From UBA7672 sp040398465 (GTDB lineage Bacteria > Pseudomonadota > Alphaproteobacteria > Caulobacterales > Hyphomonadaceae), in the NCBI GenBank assembly GCA_040398465.1, contig JBBAUA010000017.1:1-64000 (forward strand): 64,000 bases of DNA. The letters run 5' to 3'. The notes beneath the pieces were generated by a model, which was given only the letters and a program-made list of their open reading frames with translations, was not told the DNA's origin and searched no databases. Below, piece by piece: positions 26,433 through 34,210 of this stretch (position 1 is the first letter of the stretch; the number at the start of each line of letters is the position of its first letter). The position numbers and the translations under genes were made by a program.

Positions 26433-27230
26433 CTAGGCGCCCTTGAACACAGGCGCGCGTTTCTCGACGAACGCCTTCGCGGCTTCAGCATGATCCGCCG
26501 TCTGGGCCGTGCGCGAATGGTTCAGCGCCTCGGTGTCGAAGGACAGCAGCATGTCGCCCTTCTCGGCGATGTTGAGATTGCGCTTCATCAGCCCCTGCGT
26601 GATGCGCGCGCCATTCGCGAAGCGCTTCGCCAGCGCCATCGTCTCAGCCTCTAGCTCCTTCGGATCGACCGCGCGGTTCACCACGCCCAGCCGCTCTGCT
26701 TCCTCCGCCAGGATGACATCAGAGAGCAGGTAAAGCTCCTTGGCCTTCGCCGAGCCAACCAGCTGGGTCAGAAAATAGGTCCCGCCAAAATCCCCGGAGA
26801 GTCCGACCTTCGCGAACGCCGTGGTGATCTTCGCACCGCGCGCCGCAATCCGGAAATCGCAGGCGAGTGCAATCGACAGGCCCGCGCCAGCCGCTGCACC
26901 GGGGATGGAGGCGATGGTGATTTTCGGCATGTCGTGCAGCCAGCGCGACACTTCCATGCTCTGGCGCAGCGCATGCGCGGCCTGCTCGGGCGAGCGGCCA
27001 TGATTTGCGCCACCATCCGTCGCCGCAAAACCCTTCACATCGCCGCCGGCGCAGAACGCGCCGCCCGCGCCTGTGATGACAATCGCGCCGACATCAGGAT
27101 CAGAAGCAAGCCGAGGCAGCGCCTCCAGCAGCGCGCCGAGCATCGGCTGCGAAAGCGCGTTGCGCGCCTCGGGCCGGTTCATCGTGAGGATGGCGACGCC
27201 GTCCTGCTTGGTTTCCAGAAGGTCAGCCAT
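26433..27230 (-). CDS. Enoyl-CoA hydratase/isomerase
   Basis: 265-residue crotonase-fold enzyme. The oxyanion-hole segments are AFCAGGDVKGFA and IPGAAAGAGLSIALACDFRIAA; the downstream segment FAKVGLSGDFGGTYFLTQLVG lacks the usual Glu of classical hydratases and has Asp instead, so an isomerase or other crotonase reaction is also possible. GGGAG precedes the ATG at 27230. It is the first gene of an operon with the ABC exporter, an unusual partnership that may be only transcriptional. Confidence 0.88.
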   Translation of the reverse strand: MADLLETKQDGVAILTMNRPEARNALSQPMLGALLEALPRLASDPDVGAIVITGAGGAFCAGGDVKGFAATDGGANHGRSPEQAAHALRQSMEVSRWLHDMPKITIASIPGAAAGAGLSIALACDFRIAARGAKITTAFAKVGLSGDFGGTYFLTQLVGSAKAKELYLLSDVILAEEAERLGVVNRAVDPKELEAETMALAKRFANGARITQGLMKRNLNIAEKGDMLLSFDTEALNHSRTAQTADHAEAAKAFVEKRAPVFKGA

Positions 27231-27305
27231 GGCGCGTCTCCCTGTGTTTCTTTCATCCGGGATAGGACTCTGGAATCGCGCGCGCAAGCACGCCCCGACG
27301 GCAGC

Positions 27306-27539
27306 CTATTTCGCGAGTTGCGGAAGACCTTCGCGCGATGCGACCGGGGAATGAACGCCCAGCGTGATGTCGGCCGAGCCGCAGACCGGGCAGTGCAGAT
27401 CCGGGCTTACCTCGGCAATGTCGGCCTGCACGCCCACACGAAGCGCGATCGGCGCCGGATCGAGCGGCGTCTTCCCGCCGCAATCATGACAGGCGACCAG
27501 CAGAAGGTGATCGCTGTTCAGCACGTCGCGAAACTTCAT
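27306..27539 (-). CDS. Small zinc-ribbon protein
   Basis: 77-residue protein with two Cys pairs, VACHDCGG and LHCPVCGSAD, which should bind one zinc ion as a treble-clef or ribbon. The rest is LNSDHLLLVACHDCGGKTPLD...IALRVGVQADIAEVSPDL. The function is unknown; such proteins often bind nucleic acid or a partner. The ATG at 27539 has no clear ribosome site and longer versions contain unlikely sequence, so the start is moderately sure. Confidence 0.6.
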   Translation of the reverse strand: MKFRDVLNSDHLLLVACHDCGGKTPLDPAPIALRVGVQADIAEVSPDLHCPVCGSADITLGVHSPVASREGLPQLAK

Positions 27540-27738
27540 TGGATCGAACCCACACAACACGCCTCTCTTATGGAGGCTCAGCCCTGTGGAGAAATCCTGC
27601 ACCGCCCTTTTGCGAAAAGCGAATCGGAAGTTCGCTCGCCGCGCGTTTTCCGACGCCTGTGCAGCCTGGCGTGCCCCTGCTGGCCCCTGGCCGGACCATC
27701 TCCCCACGCATTTTGAGGACAAGCATGTACGACATTTT

Positions 27739-27786
27739 GTAAAACACGCTTGACTATCGGTCTGGCACATGTAAAACATGCTTTAC
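27739..27786 (+). promoter_or_regulatory. Promoter with two palindromic operator copies for the XRE/membrane-protein module
   Basis: GTAAAACACGCTTGAC (27739-27754) and GTAAAACATGCTTTAC (27771-27786) are near-identical imperfect palindromes (GTAAA-N6-TTTAC in the second), exactly 32 bases apart, three helical turns. A -35-like TTGACT (27750-27755) and a -10-like TAAAAC (27772-27777) fall within them, so a bound protein would block transcription. The 69-residue HTH protein encoded by the same operon is the obvious candidate. The rest of 27540-27738 shows no gene. Confidence 0.7.
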
Positions 27787-27807
27787 CAAACGACAAAGAG
27801 GTTTGTC

Positions 27808-28716
27808 ATGTCGACCGAAGCTTCAAAGCCATCACGAAGAGCCGCCGGAGTGCTGACCATCGGTATCGGCGCGGCGTTGCTTTCCGCGACCGGCCAGCCG
27901 ACGCCGAAGATGCTCGCGCGCCTCGCCGAGTGGGGCGTGCCCGACCTTGCCGCCCGCATTGCCATTCACGCCCTTCCGGTCGTGCTGATCGTCAGCGCCG
28001 TCCTCCTCGGCCAGGCCCTCGGCAAGGGCCGGACAAAGATGACCCGCTGGATCATCTACGCGCTGCTCGGCGGCGTGGCGGGCTTCTTCACCGGCTACAG
28101 CATGGACCTGCTGGTCGGCGTGCCTGTCGTGATCGAGGCGCTCAACGGACCGCTGGCTGAGCCTTCGGTCGCCGACATCGGTCTCTGGACGCTCGGCGCA
28201 ATATCGATCGCGACCGGCCTCATGGTGGCGGCGGTCGCCGCCTTCGGTCCGCCGGCCGCCTACGCGATCAACCTCGAGCCCGACTGCGATCCCGAAGCGA
28301 TGGACATCCGGAAGGCCGAGCGCGGCATCTACGGCTTGAGCAGCGCCGGCATCGTGACCATGGGCATCGCCAGCATCGCGCTCGCAATCGCCCAGCAGTC
28401 CGGTGACGGCGCGACGCTTGGACCGAGCATCATCGCCCTGGTCGCGGGCGCCGCCAGCATCTTCGTCAGCATCATGCTGTGGAACCTGATGGATGAGCTC
28501 CAGCGCCGCCAGGTCGTCAACGCCTACGCTGTCTCAGCCGTCGTGTTCACTGCCGGGGCCTTTGTCTGGTCCGTTGCGGAAGTGCAGGGGCTCGTACCCG
28601 CCTTCGGTGCGGCCGCATCCTTCGTGACGATGTCCTTCGTGCAGATGGTGGCCGCCTCGATCATCACCGCCACGGTGGCCGGCAACGCCCGAGCAAAGAA
28701 GCGGCGGACAGCATGA
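27808..28716 (+). CDS. Multi-pass membrane protein paired with an XRE regulator
   Basis: 302-residue integral membrane protein with about eight hydrophobic helices (for example AAGVLTIGIGAALLSAT, IHALPVVLIVSAVLLGQAL, WIIYALLGGVAGFFTGYSMDLLVG, LGPSIIALVAGAASIFVSIMLWNLMDEL) and a short basic N-terminus. No family is recognised and no catalytic motif is seen. I start at 27808, where GAGG stands about nine bases upstream; an ATG at 27778 lies inside the operator. The next gene, a small XRE repressor, overlaps by four bases, so the two are translationally coupled and probably one functional unit in which the membrane protein may sense or be controlled. Confidence 0.8.
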   Translation: MSTEASKPSRRAAGVLTIGIGAALLSATGQPTPKMLARLAEWGVPDLAARIAIHALPVVLIVSAVLLGQALGKGRTKMTRWIIYALLGGVAGFFTGYSMDLLVGVPVVIEALNGPLAEPSVADIGLWTLGAISIATGLMVAAVAAFGPPAAYAINLEPDCDPEAMDIRKAERGIYGLSSAGIVTMGIASIALAIAQQSGDGATLGPSIIALVAGAASIFVSIMLWNLMDELQRRQVVNAYAVSAVVFTAGAFVWSVAEVQGLVPAFGAAASFVTMSFVQMVAASIITATVAGNARAKKRRTA

Positions 28717-28922
28717 AAAACCAGCTGCGCGTACTGAGAGCCCAGCGGGCCTGGAGCCAGGCCGACCTTGCGGAGAAACTCAAAGTGTCACGACAGACCA
28801 TCAACGCAATCGAGACCGGACGATACGACCCCTCCCTCCCGCTCGCCTTCACCATCGCGGGACTCTTCGAGCTGAGCATCGAGGCGATCTTTTCGCCCGA
28901 CGATGCCGAAACCGGCCACTAG
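28713..28922 (+). CDS. Small XRE/Cro-type HTH regulator
   Basis: 69-residue protein consisting only of a Cro/CI helix-turn-helix: LRAQRAWSQADLAEKLKVSRQTINAIETGRYDPSLPLAFTIAGLF. It matches the compact YozG-like regulators that are commonly encoded beside a membrane protein of unknown function. It overlaps the preceding gene by ATGA. It probably binds the paired palindromes upstream of that gene (inference). Confidence 0.9.
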   Translation: MKNQLRVLRAQRAWSQADLAEKLKVSRQTINAIETGRYDPSLPLAFTIAGLFELSIEAIFSPDDAETGH

Positions 28923-28995
28923 CGCCGGCGCCGACTGACTGAACCACCGACCACCACCGACTGTTCCACCCTCAACCCTCCCCAGGAGAGACACG

Positions 28996-29910
28996 ATGAA
29001 TATCGCCGAAACCCTCGCCACCTCGATCGGACGCAGCGTTCGCCGGACGATCGCCACCGCCGTGATCGCGGCCGCCGCAATCGGCGCGCCGGCGCTTGCC
29101 CAGCCCGCCATGTGGGCCGTGAAGGACGCAGACTCCACCATCTACCTGTTCGGCACCGTCCACCTGCTGAAGCCTGAGACAGTGTGGAAAACGCCCAAGA
29201 TCGAGGCCGCCATCAAGGAAGCCGAACAGCTTTGGCTGGAACTGCCCACCACCAATGCGGAACAGCTGGCGCCCCAGATGATGCCGCTGATCACGCAATA
29301 CGGCCTCGCGCCGGCCACGCCGCTGTCGTCGAGCCTTACGCCCGACGAGATGAAGACGCTGGACGAGGCGGCAAAGCTCGCCGGCATGACCGGCCAGCAG
29401 CTCAACATCTTCCGTCCCTGGTTTGCGGCGCTGACGATCTCGACTTCGTCGATGGTTCGCGCCGGTTATGATCCTGCCTCCGGCGTCGACTCGAAGATCG
29501 AGGCTGCCTTCGGCCAGCGCAGCATCAAGCCGACCGGTCTCGAAACGCCTGAGTCGCAGATCAAGGTCTTCGCCAACATGGAACGCGACGAAGAACTCGC
29601 CTACCTGCGCGAGACCATGGAAGAGTACGAGAACGCCGCCACCCTGCTCGACGGCATGGTCGACCAGTGGGCGCGCGGCGACATCGCTGCGATGGAGCAG
29701 CTCTTCGTCACCGAAATGCGCGACGCCTCCCCGGATCTCTACGCCGCCTTGCTGCCCAACCGCAACGCCAACTGGGTCGGCCAGATCGAGGAAATGCTGA
29801 AAGGCAAGGGCACGATCTTCATCGCCGTCGGCGCCGGCCACCTCATCGGTGAAGACAGCGTGCAGGCCATGCTCAAGGCCAAGGGCATCGAGTCGGTTCG
29901 CGTCCAGTAA
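28996..29910 (+). CDS. TraB/GumN family protein (Tiki-like putative metalloprotease)
   Basis: 304-residue exported protein with a signal peptide ending ALA-QPAMW (about residue 35). It has the paired GxxH motifs of the TraB/GumN/Tiki superfamily: YLFGTVHLL (G53, H56) and AVGAGHLIGEDSV near the end, with the conserved acid-rich segment EAEQLWLELP between. Animal Tiki members are metal-dependent proteases; bacterial members are mostly unassigned. AGGAGA precedes the ATG. It lies 73 bases after the XRE gene and may be part of that transcript. Confidence 0.88.
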   Translation: MNIAETLATSIGRSVRRTIATAVIAAAAIGAPALAQPAMWAVKDADSTIYLFGTVHLLKPETVWKTPKIEAAIKEAEQLWLELPTTNAEQLAPQMMPLITQYGLAPATPLSSSLTPDEMKTLDEAAKLAGMTGQQLNIFRPWFAALTISTSSMVRAGYDPASGVDSKIEAAFGQRSIKPTGLETPESQIKVFANMERDEELAYLRETMEEYENAATLLDGMVDQWARGDIAAMEQLFVTEMRDASPDLYAALLPNRNANWVGQIEEMLKGKGTIFIAVGAGHLIGEDSVQAMLKAKGIESVRVQ

Positions 29911-29974
29911 AAAGGCCAGTCCGGAGGCACGAGCGACGTCGGCTCCGGCCCACAAGAAACGTCGACCAGGACTT

Positions 29975-30010
29975 GCGGCGCCGCCCTGCACGCGGCGCCG
30001 CTTCTCTTTT
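29975..30010 (+). terminator. Terminator after the TraB/GumN gene
   Basis: GCGGCGCCG (29975-29983) pairs with CGGCGCCGC (29993-30001), followed by TTCTCTTTT. It lies 65 bases after the stop codon and ends the XRE-membrane-TraB stretch. Confidence 0.85.
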
Positions 30011-30069
30011 GTGACGGGCCGCTGGCGGCCAAGTCTTGCAAGCCGCGCGTAATCGCGCATCTTCAAGGT

Positions 30070-30825
30070 ATGGCCGGTTCAACCGCTGACATTCTGGGGC
30101 GATATCTCCGCGACGCCCGGCGCATCGTGGTGTTCACGGGCGCCGGCATCTCGACGGAATCCGGCATCCCGGACTTCCGCTCGCCCGGCGGCGTCTGGTC
30201 CCGCATGAAGCCGATCTACTTCCAGGAGTTCGTGGGCTCGGAGGCCAAGCGCCGCGAGGCATGGACGCGCGTTTTCTCCGGCGCGGCCGGCTGGGTGGGC
30301 AAGGAGCCCAATGCCGGCCATGCCGCCGTGGCGCGTCTGGTCCACGCCGGCAAGGCCTCGTCGATCGTCACGCAGAACGTCGATAACCTGCACCAGGCGT
30401 CAGGCGTGCCGGATCGCCATGTCATCGAACTGCACGGCAACGCCAGCTACGCCACCTGCCTCGAATGCGGCGTGCGTCATGAGCTGGACGAGCTGCGCCC
30501 CATCTTCGTCGACCGCGGCGAGATTCCAACCTGCCGCACCTGCGGCGGTCTGGTAAAGACTGCGACGATCTCCTTCGGCCAGCAGATGCCCGAAGAGCCC
30601 ATGCTCGCCGCCGAAGCCGAGACGCAGGCGTGCGATCTCTTCCTGGTGCTCGGCTCATCGCTCGTCGTCACGCCCGCCGCGCATTTTCCGGTGAAGGCGA
30701 AACAGTACGGCGCCCGGCTCGTGATCCTCAATCGCGAGCCGACGCAGCTCGACGATCTTGCGGACCTCGTCCTCCACGACGAGATCGGCCCGACAATGAC
30801 AGCCGCGATGCGGGATCTGAATTAG
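30070..30825 (+). CDS. cobB: NAD-dependent protein deacylase, sirtuin
   Basis: 251-residue Sir2-family enzyme that removes acyl groups from lysine using NAD. Motifs in order: GAGISTESGIPDFRSP (NAD-binding, residues 24-39), TQNVDNLHQ, the catalytic His in IELHGN, two zinc-binding pairs TCLEC and TCRTC, and GSSLVVTPA. Class III desuccinylase Tyr/Arg markers are not evident (WSRMKPIYF in that region), so general deacetylation is more likely. It is a single gene just after a terminator. Confidence 0.95.
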   Translation: MAGSTADILGRYLRDARRIVVFTGAGISTESGIPDFRSPGGVWSRMKPIYFQEFVGSEAKRREAWTRVFSGAAGWVGKEPNAGHAAVARLVHAGKASSIVTQNVDNLHQASGVPDRHVIELHGNASYATCLECGVRHELDELRPIFVDRGEIPTCRTCGGLVKTATISFGQQMPEEPMLAAEAETQACDLFLVLGSSLVVTPAAHFPVKAKQYGARLVILNREPTQLDDLADLVLHDEIGPTMTAAMRDLN

Positions 30826-30848
30826 GGACGAACGGAGATGGCGGGCCG

Positions 30849-31535
30849 CTACTTTGCCCGCCGCCCCTTCCTGCTCTGGTTCCACGTCCTGAACAGCACC
30901 ACCGGCGCTCCCACGACACGCAGCACCGACACGAACATCAGCAGCCCGTACAGCTTGAGCCCCGCCAGCACGGCCCCCGCCTCGAACGATTTCGGCTGAA
31001 GCTCCGTGAGGTTCAAATTCTGCTGCAGCGCTGTCTTGGCGTCCTGGCTGAGGAAGAAGGCGAACACGTCCAGTCCGCCGAGAATGCTCTGCGACAGGAA
31101 ATTCCACACGACGAATCCCTGTCCAGCACTCGCGCCAAACAACTTGTCTTCGATGCGCGCGGGAAGCAGCGTGTAGGCGTAAGCCATCGCCGCAATCACC
31201 GGTACAGCCGTGAGGTGCGAGAGCATGCCGCCGATATCATCGCGCAACAGCCTGCCGGCGCTGAACTTCCTGCGCGGCGTCGTCGCCCCGCCAAGATCGT
31301 GCGGCTTCCAGATCCCCGCAATGTCGTCGATGGCGTGCGCCGCCGCATCCGCAATCGCAATGCCCGCGAAGATGCAGAACAGCAGGTGGGCAGGGTTGGT
31401 CGGCAGCGTCGGCCGGATGATCGGCGATACCACGGCAAGCCAGAAGATCGAGACGATCGACAGCAGCCCGACGTAAATCCAGTAAAGACCGATACGCCGC
31501 GAGCCTGCCGGCCGTGGCGCAACGACGCCTACCAC
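30849..31535 (-). CDS. Hypothetical four-helix membrane protein
   Basis: 228-residue membrane protein with about four helices (IGLYWIYVGLLSIVSIFWLAVV, AHLLFCIFAGIAIADAAAHA, HLTAVPVIAAMAYAYTLL, LKLYGLLMFVSVLRVVGAPVVLF) and a basic C-terminus (NQSRKGRRAK). The family is not recognised. I choose GTG at 31535 because AGGAG stands just upstream and the codon overlaps the SDR stop, a coupling arrangement. It is the last gene of a leftward operon with the SDR and the hydroxyacyl-CoA dehydrogenase. Confidence 0.75.
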   Translation of the reverse strand: MVGVVAPRPAGSRRIGLYWIYVGLLSIVSIFWLAVVSPIIRPTLPTNPAHLLFCIFAGIAIADAAAHAIDDIAGIWKPHDLGGATTPRRKFSAGRLLRDDIGGMLSHLTAVPVIAAMAYAYTLLPARIEDKLFGASAGQGFVVWNFLSQSILGGLDVFAFFLSQDAKTALQQNLNLTELQPKSFEAGAVLAGLKLYGLLMFVSVLRVVGAPVVLFRTWNQSRKGRRAK

Positions 31536-32215
31536 GCCAGCTCCTTGCCGTTCCACGCGAGGAAACGGCCGGTGGATGATACGTCCAGCTTGTCGATCAG
31601 CTTCAGAAGGTTCGCCGCGCTTTCCTCGGTGGTGAGTTGTGCGCCTTCGCCGCCCATCTCCGTCTTCACCCAGCCCGGATGCACGATCAGCACCGGGATG
31701 CCGTGCGGCTTCAATTCGGTGGCGAGCCCGCGCATCAGCCGGTTCACCGCCTGCTTGGAGACGCGATAGGCTAGGCTGTCGGACGACGCTCCCGTCGCGC
31801 CCATCGGGCTCGACAGCGTGATGATGCGCCCCTTGGCGGCCTTCACATTCGGCAGGAAAGCCAGAGCCACACGCAACGGCGCCATGGTGTTCACGCGGAA
31901 CGCCTCTTCGAGCCCGTCGAAATCCATGTCTGTCGCAGACTGCCGGTCAGGTCCGCCAATGCCGGCATTGTTGATCAGCACGTCGATCGGCTCGGCTTCC
32001 AGCTTCCGGCGCACGCGGCCGATCTGTGCGGGGTCCGAGACATCCATCTCGATCAGCTCGACCCATTGCGGCGCCGAGGCTGCAAACGCATCGAGCGCGT
32101 CGCGATCCGAGGTTGCGCGCACACAGGCGAAGACCTTGTCGCGGCGCCCCGCGAAGGCCTTCACAAGCGCAAGGCCGATGCCGCGGTTTGCGCCAGTGAT
32201 CAGTGCAACGGCCAT
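31529..32215 (-). CDS. Short-chain dehydrogenase
   Basis: 228-residue classical SDR: cofactor loop TGANRGIG, NNAG, catalytic Ser in ITLSSPMG, Tyr-x3-Lys in YRVSK, and PGWVKTEMGG. The substrate is unknown; the sequence resembles the sniffer/carbonyl-reductase-like subgroup. The ATG at 32215 gives MAVALITGANRG directly; an upstream ATG would add an unlike leader. It lies 10 bases after the hydroxyacyl-CoA dehydrogenase gene. Confidence 0.9.
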   Translation of the reverse strand: MAVALITGANRGIGLALVKAFAGRRDKVFACVRATSDRDALDAFAASAPQWVELIEMDVSDPAQIGRVRRKLEAEPIDVLINNAGIGGPDRQSATDMDFDGLEEAFRVNTMAPLRVALAFLPNVKAAKGRIITLSSPMGATGASSDSLAYRVSKQAVNRLMRGLATELKPHGIPVLIVHPGWVKTEMGGEGAQLTTEESAANLLKLIDKLDVSSTGRFLAWNGKELAW

Positions 32216-32225
32216 CGTCGTGCGC

Positions 32226-33104
32226 TCAGCGTGTGGGAACCGGCTTGTCGCCGCGATAGTCATAGAAGCCGCGGCCGGCCTTCTTGCCCACCCAACCAGC
32301 CTCCACATACTTCACCAGCAGCGGGCAGGGGCGGTACTTCGTGTCGGCGAGGCCATCGTGCAGCACCTGCATGATGGACAGGCACGTATCGAGGCCGATG
32401 AAGTCCGCCAGCTCAAGCGGCCCCATCGGATGGTTGGCGCCCAGCTTCATCGCGGTGTCGATCGATTCCACCGTGCCGACGCCTTCATACAGCGTGTAGA
32501 CCGCCTCGTTGATCATCGGCATCAGCACGCGGTTGACGATGAAGGCGGGGAAGTCTTCCGCATTAGTCACATGCTTGCCCAGGCGCTCCACGATGTGGAC
32601 GGCGGCGTCATACGTCTGCTGGTCCGTCGCAAGCCCGCGGATCACCTCGACCAGCTTCATCAGCGGCACGGGGTTCATGAAGTGCAGGCCGATGAAACGC
32701 TCCGGGCGGTCCGTCGCTGCGCCAAGGCGTGTGATTGAAATGGAGGATGTGTTGGTCGCCAGCATCGCCGTCTTCGGCATCTTCAGGCACAGCGCGTCGA
32801 AGATCGCGCGCTTCACCGCTTCCTTCTCGGTCGCCGCCTCGATCGCGAAGTCGACATGGCCGAAATCGTCGAGAGACGTCGTCGTGCGGATGCGGCGCAT
32901 GCCGGCGTCGCGCGCATCGGACGAGATCATCTGGCGGTGAACCTGCCGGTCCATGTTGCGCTGGATGGTCTTGACCCCGGCTTCCAGCCGCTCGGACGAC
33001 ACATCGTTCAGCATCACGTCGAACCCGGCCAGGGCGCAGACATGCGCTATGCCGTTGCCCATCTGCCCAGCGCCGACGATGCCTATGGTGCGAATTGCGG
33101 TCAT
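32226..33104 (-). CDS. 3-hydroxybutyryl-CoA dehydrogenase
   Basis: 292-residue 3-hydroxyacyl-CoA dehydrogenase of the short, monofunctional type (Hbd/PaaH). NAD loop GIVGAGQMGNGIA, EAATEKEAVK, TNTSSISITRL, catalytic His in GLHFMNPVPLMKLVEVI, and FIVNRVLMPMINEA. It oxidises 3-hydroxybutyryl-CoA to acetoacetyl-CoA in fatty acid, PHB or aromatic catabolism. It is the first gene of the operon running to 30849. Confidence 0.95.
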   Translation of the reverse strand: MTAIRTIGIVGAGQMGNGIAHVCALAGFDVMLNDVSSERLEAGVKTIQRNMDRQVHRQMISSDARDAGMRRIRTTTSLDDFGHVDFAIEAATEKEAVKRAIFDALCLKMPKTAMLATNTSSISITRLGAATDRPERFIGLHFMNPVPLMKLVEVIRGLATDQQTYDAAVHIVERLGKHVTNAEDFPAFIVNRVLMPMINEAVYTLYEGVGTVESIDTAMKLGANHPMGPLELADFIGLDTCLSIMQVLHDGLADTKYRPCPLLVKYVEAGWVGKKAGRGFYDYRGDKPVPTR

Positions 33105-33386
33105 GCCAATCGATGCCCGTCCTGGGAAACTTAACCTAAGCTATCACGCGCCCCCGCAACCGCGACCACCGGTATTCGCACATGCACAAGAGGGTGGGAA
33201 GAAGCCCCCGCCTGTGTCGTTTGCGCACCATCCGGACAGGCCGCTCACGGTCGCGTGAAGCTGGTAGGGCTAGGCGCTTGTGCAACAGCGGCTTTTTCCC
33301 CCTTCGACGCGGCTACAACCCGGGTATATTGCTCCGCGCAAGGCTGGCGCTGCCTGGAGAGACGCTGGCCGCATCGGAGGATAGAG

Positions 33387-34034
33387 ATGCTGAAGTGGAT
33401 GTGTGCTGTCGCAGCTTCGCTGGCGCTGGCCTCGCCGGCCCTGGCGCAGAAAACAGAACTGCCGGATCGTCCGGCCAAGCAGACGACCCCGTTCGACCCG
33501 GCCGCAATCAAGGAGGGCAATGCGCTCCTCAAGGCGAACGGCACCTGCATGGCGCAATACATCGTCGGCGCCAACGGCCGGGCGAAGGACATCACCGTCG
33601 ACTGCACGCACCCGGACATGGCGAACTACGTCTCGCGCACGATCGAGACAGGCGTATGGGATGCGGAAATCCTCGAGAAGGAATTCCTGGATTCGCTGCC
33701 GATGCGCCAGATCTTCAACTACGGCACCGGCCCTGCTGGTCCCGATCCGCGCGGCGAGAAGTCCCCGGTCATGGTCGATGGCCTGCGCGAGCGCGACATC
33801 ACCAGCGCCCTCGCCAAGGTCGATAAGGAAGGCATGTGCGACGTGAAGTACACGGTCGGCGCCAATGGCAAGCCGAAGGACGTGCAGGCCAACTGCACCC
33901 CGCCCGAATACAATGACCTCATGCTTGCCGCCGTCGCCAAGATGAAGTTCGACCCCGGCCAGAAAGGCGGCGCCCCGACCGACTGGCCCGGCATGAGCAT
34001 GCCCGTCAAACTGATCAAGCCTGAAGGCTCCTAG
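33387..34034 (+). CDS. Periplasmic protein with two TonB-C-like domains
   Basis: 215-residue exported protein (signal peptide to about ALA-Q, residue 20). It contains two similar units, each with Cys-x-V/Q-Y-x-V-G-A-N-G-x-x-K-D-x-x-x-x-C: GTCMAQYIVGANGRAKDITVDC and GMCDVKYTVGANGKPKDVQANC. The second ends AAVAKMKFDPGQKGG, as TonB C-terminal domains do. It has no membrane anchor or Pro-rich linker, so it is not a classical TonB. The paired cysteines suggest one disulfide per unit. GGAGG precedes the ATG at 33387. It is convergent with a TonB-dependent receptor gene. Confidence 0.8.
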   Translation: MLKWMCAVAASLALASPALAQKTELPDRPAKQTTPFDPAAIKEGNALLKANGTCMAQYIVGANGRAKDITVDCTHPDMANYVSRTIETGVWDAEILEKEFLDSLPMRQIFNYGTGPAGPDPRGEKSPVMVDGLRERDITSALAKVDKEGMCDVKYTVGANGKPKDVQANCTPPEYNDLMLAAVAKMKFDPGQKGGAPTDWPGMSMPVKLIKPEGS

Positions 34035-34156
34035 GCTGCAGGCGCCAACGGAAATCGGAAAACCAGTCATGAGCCTCCTGCGCGAGACCTTGTGTCGCCC
34101 CTGACTGGTAAACTTTGCTCCGACGTTGAGCTCCGACGTTGACGGCCCAAAAAGAA

Positions 34157-34196
34157 AGAGCGGGAAGGCCTGGGCCTTCCCGCTCTCCTTTTTTCA
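34157..34196. terminator. Bidirectional terminator between convergent genes
   Basis: AGAGCGGGAAGGCC (34157-34170) and GGCCTTCCCGCTCT (34173-34186) form a 14-base perfect palindrome. CCTTTTTT follows on the plus strand, and a T-rich run (TTTCTTTTT) follows when read leftward. It serves both the gene ending at 34034 and the receptor gene ending at 34211. Confidence 0.92.
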
Positions 34197-34210
34197 GGCG
34201 CTCGGCGCGT

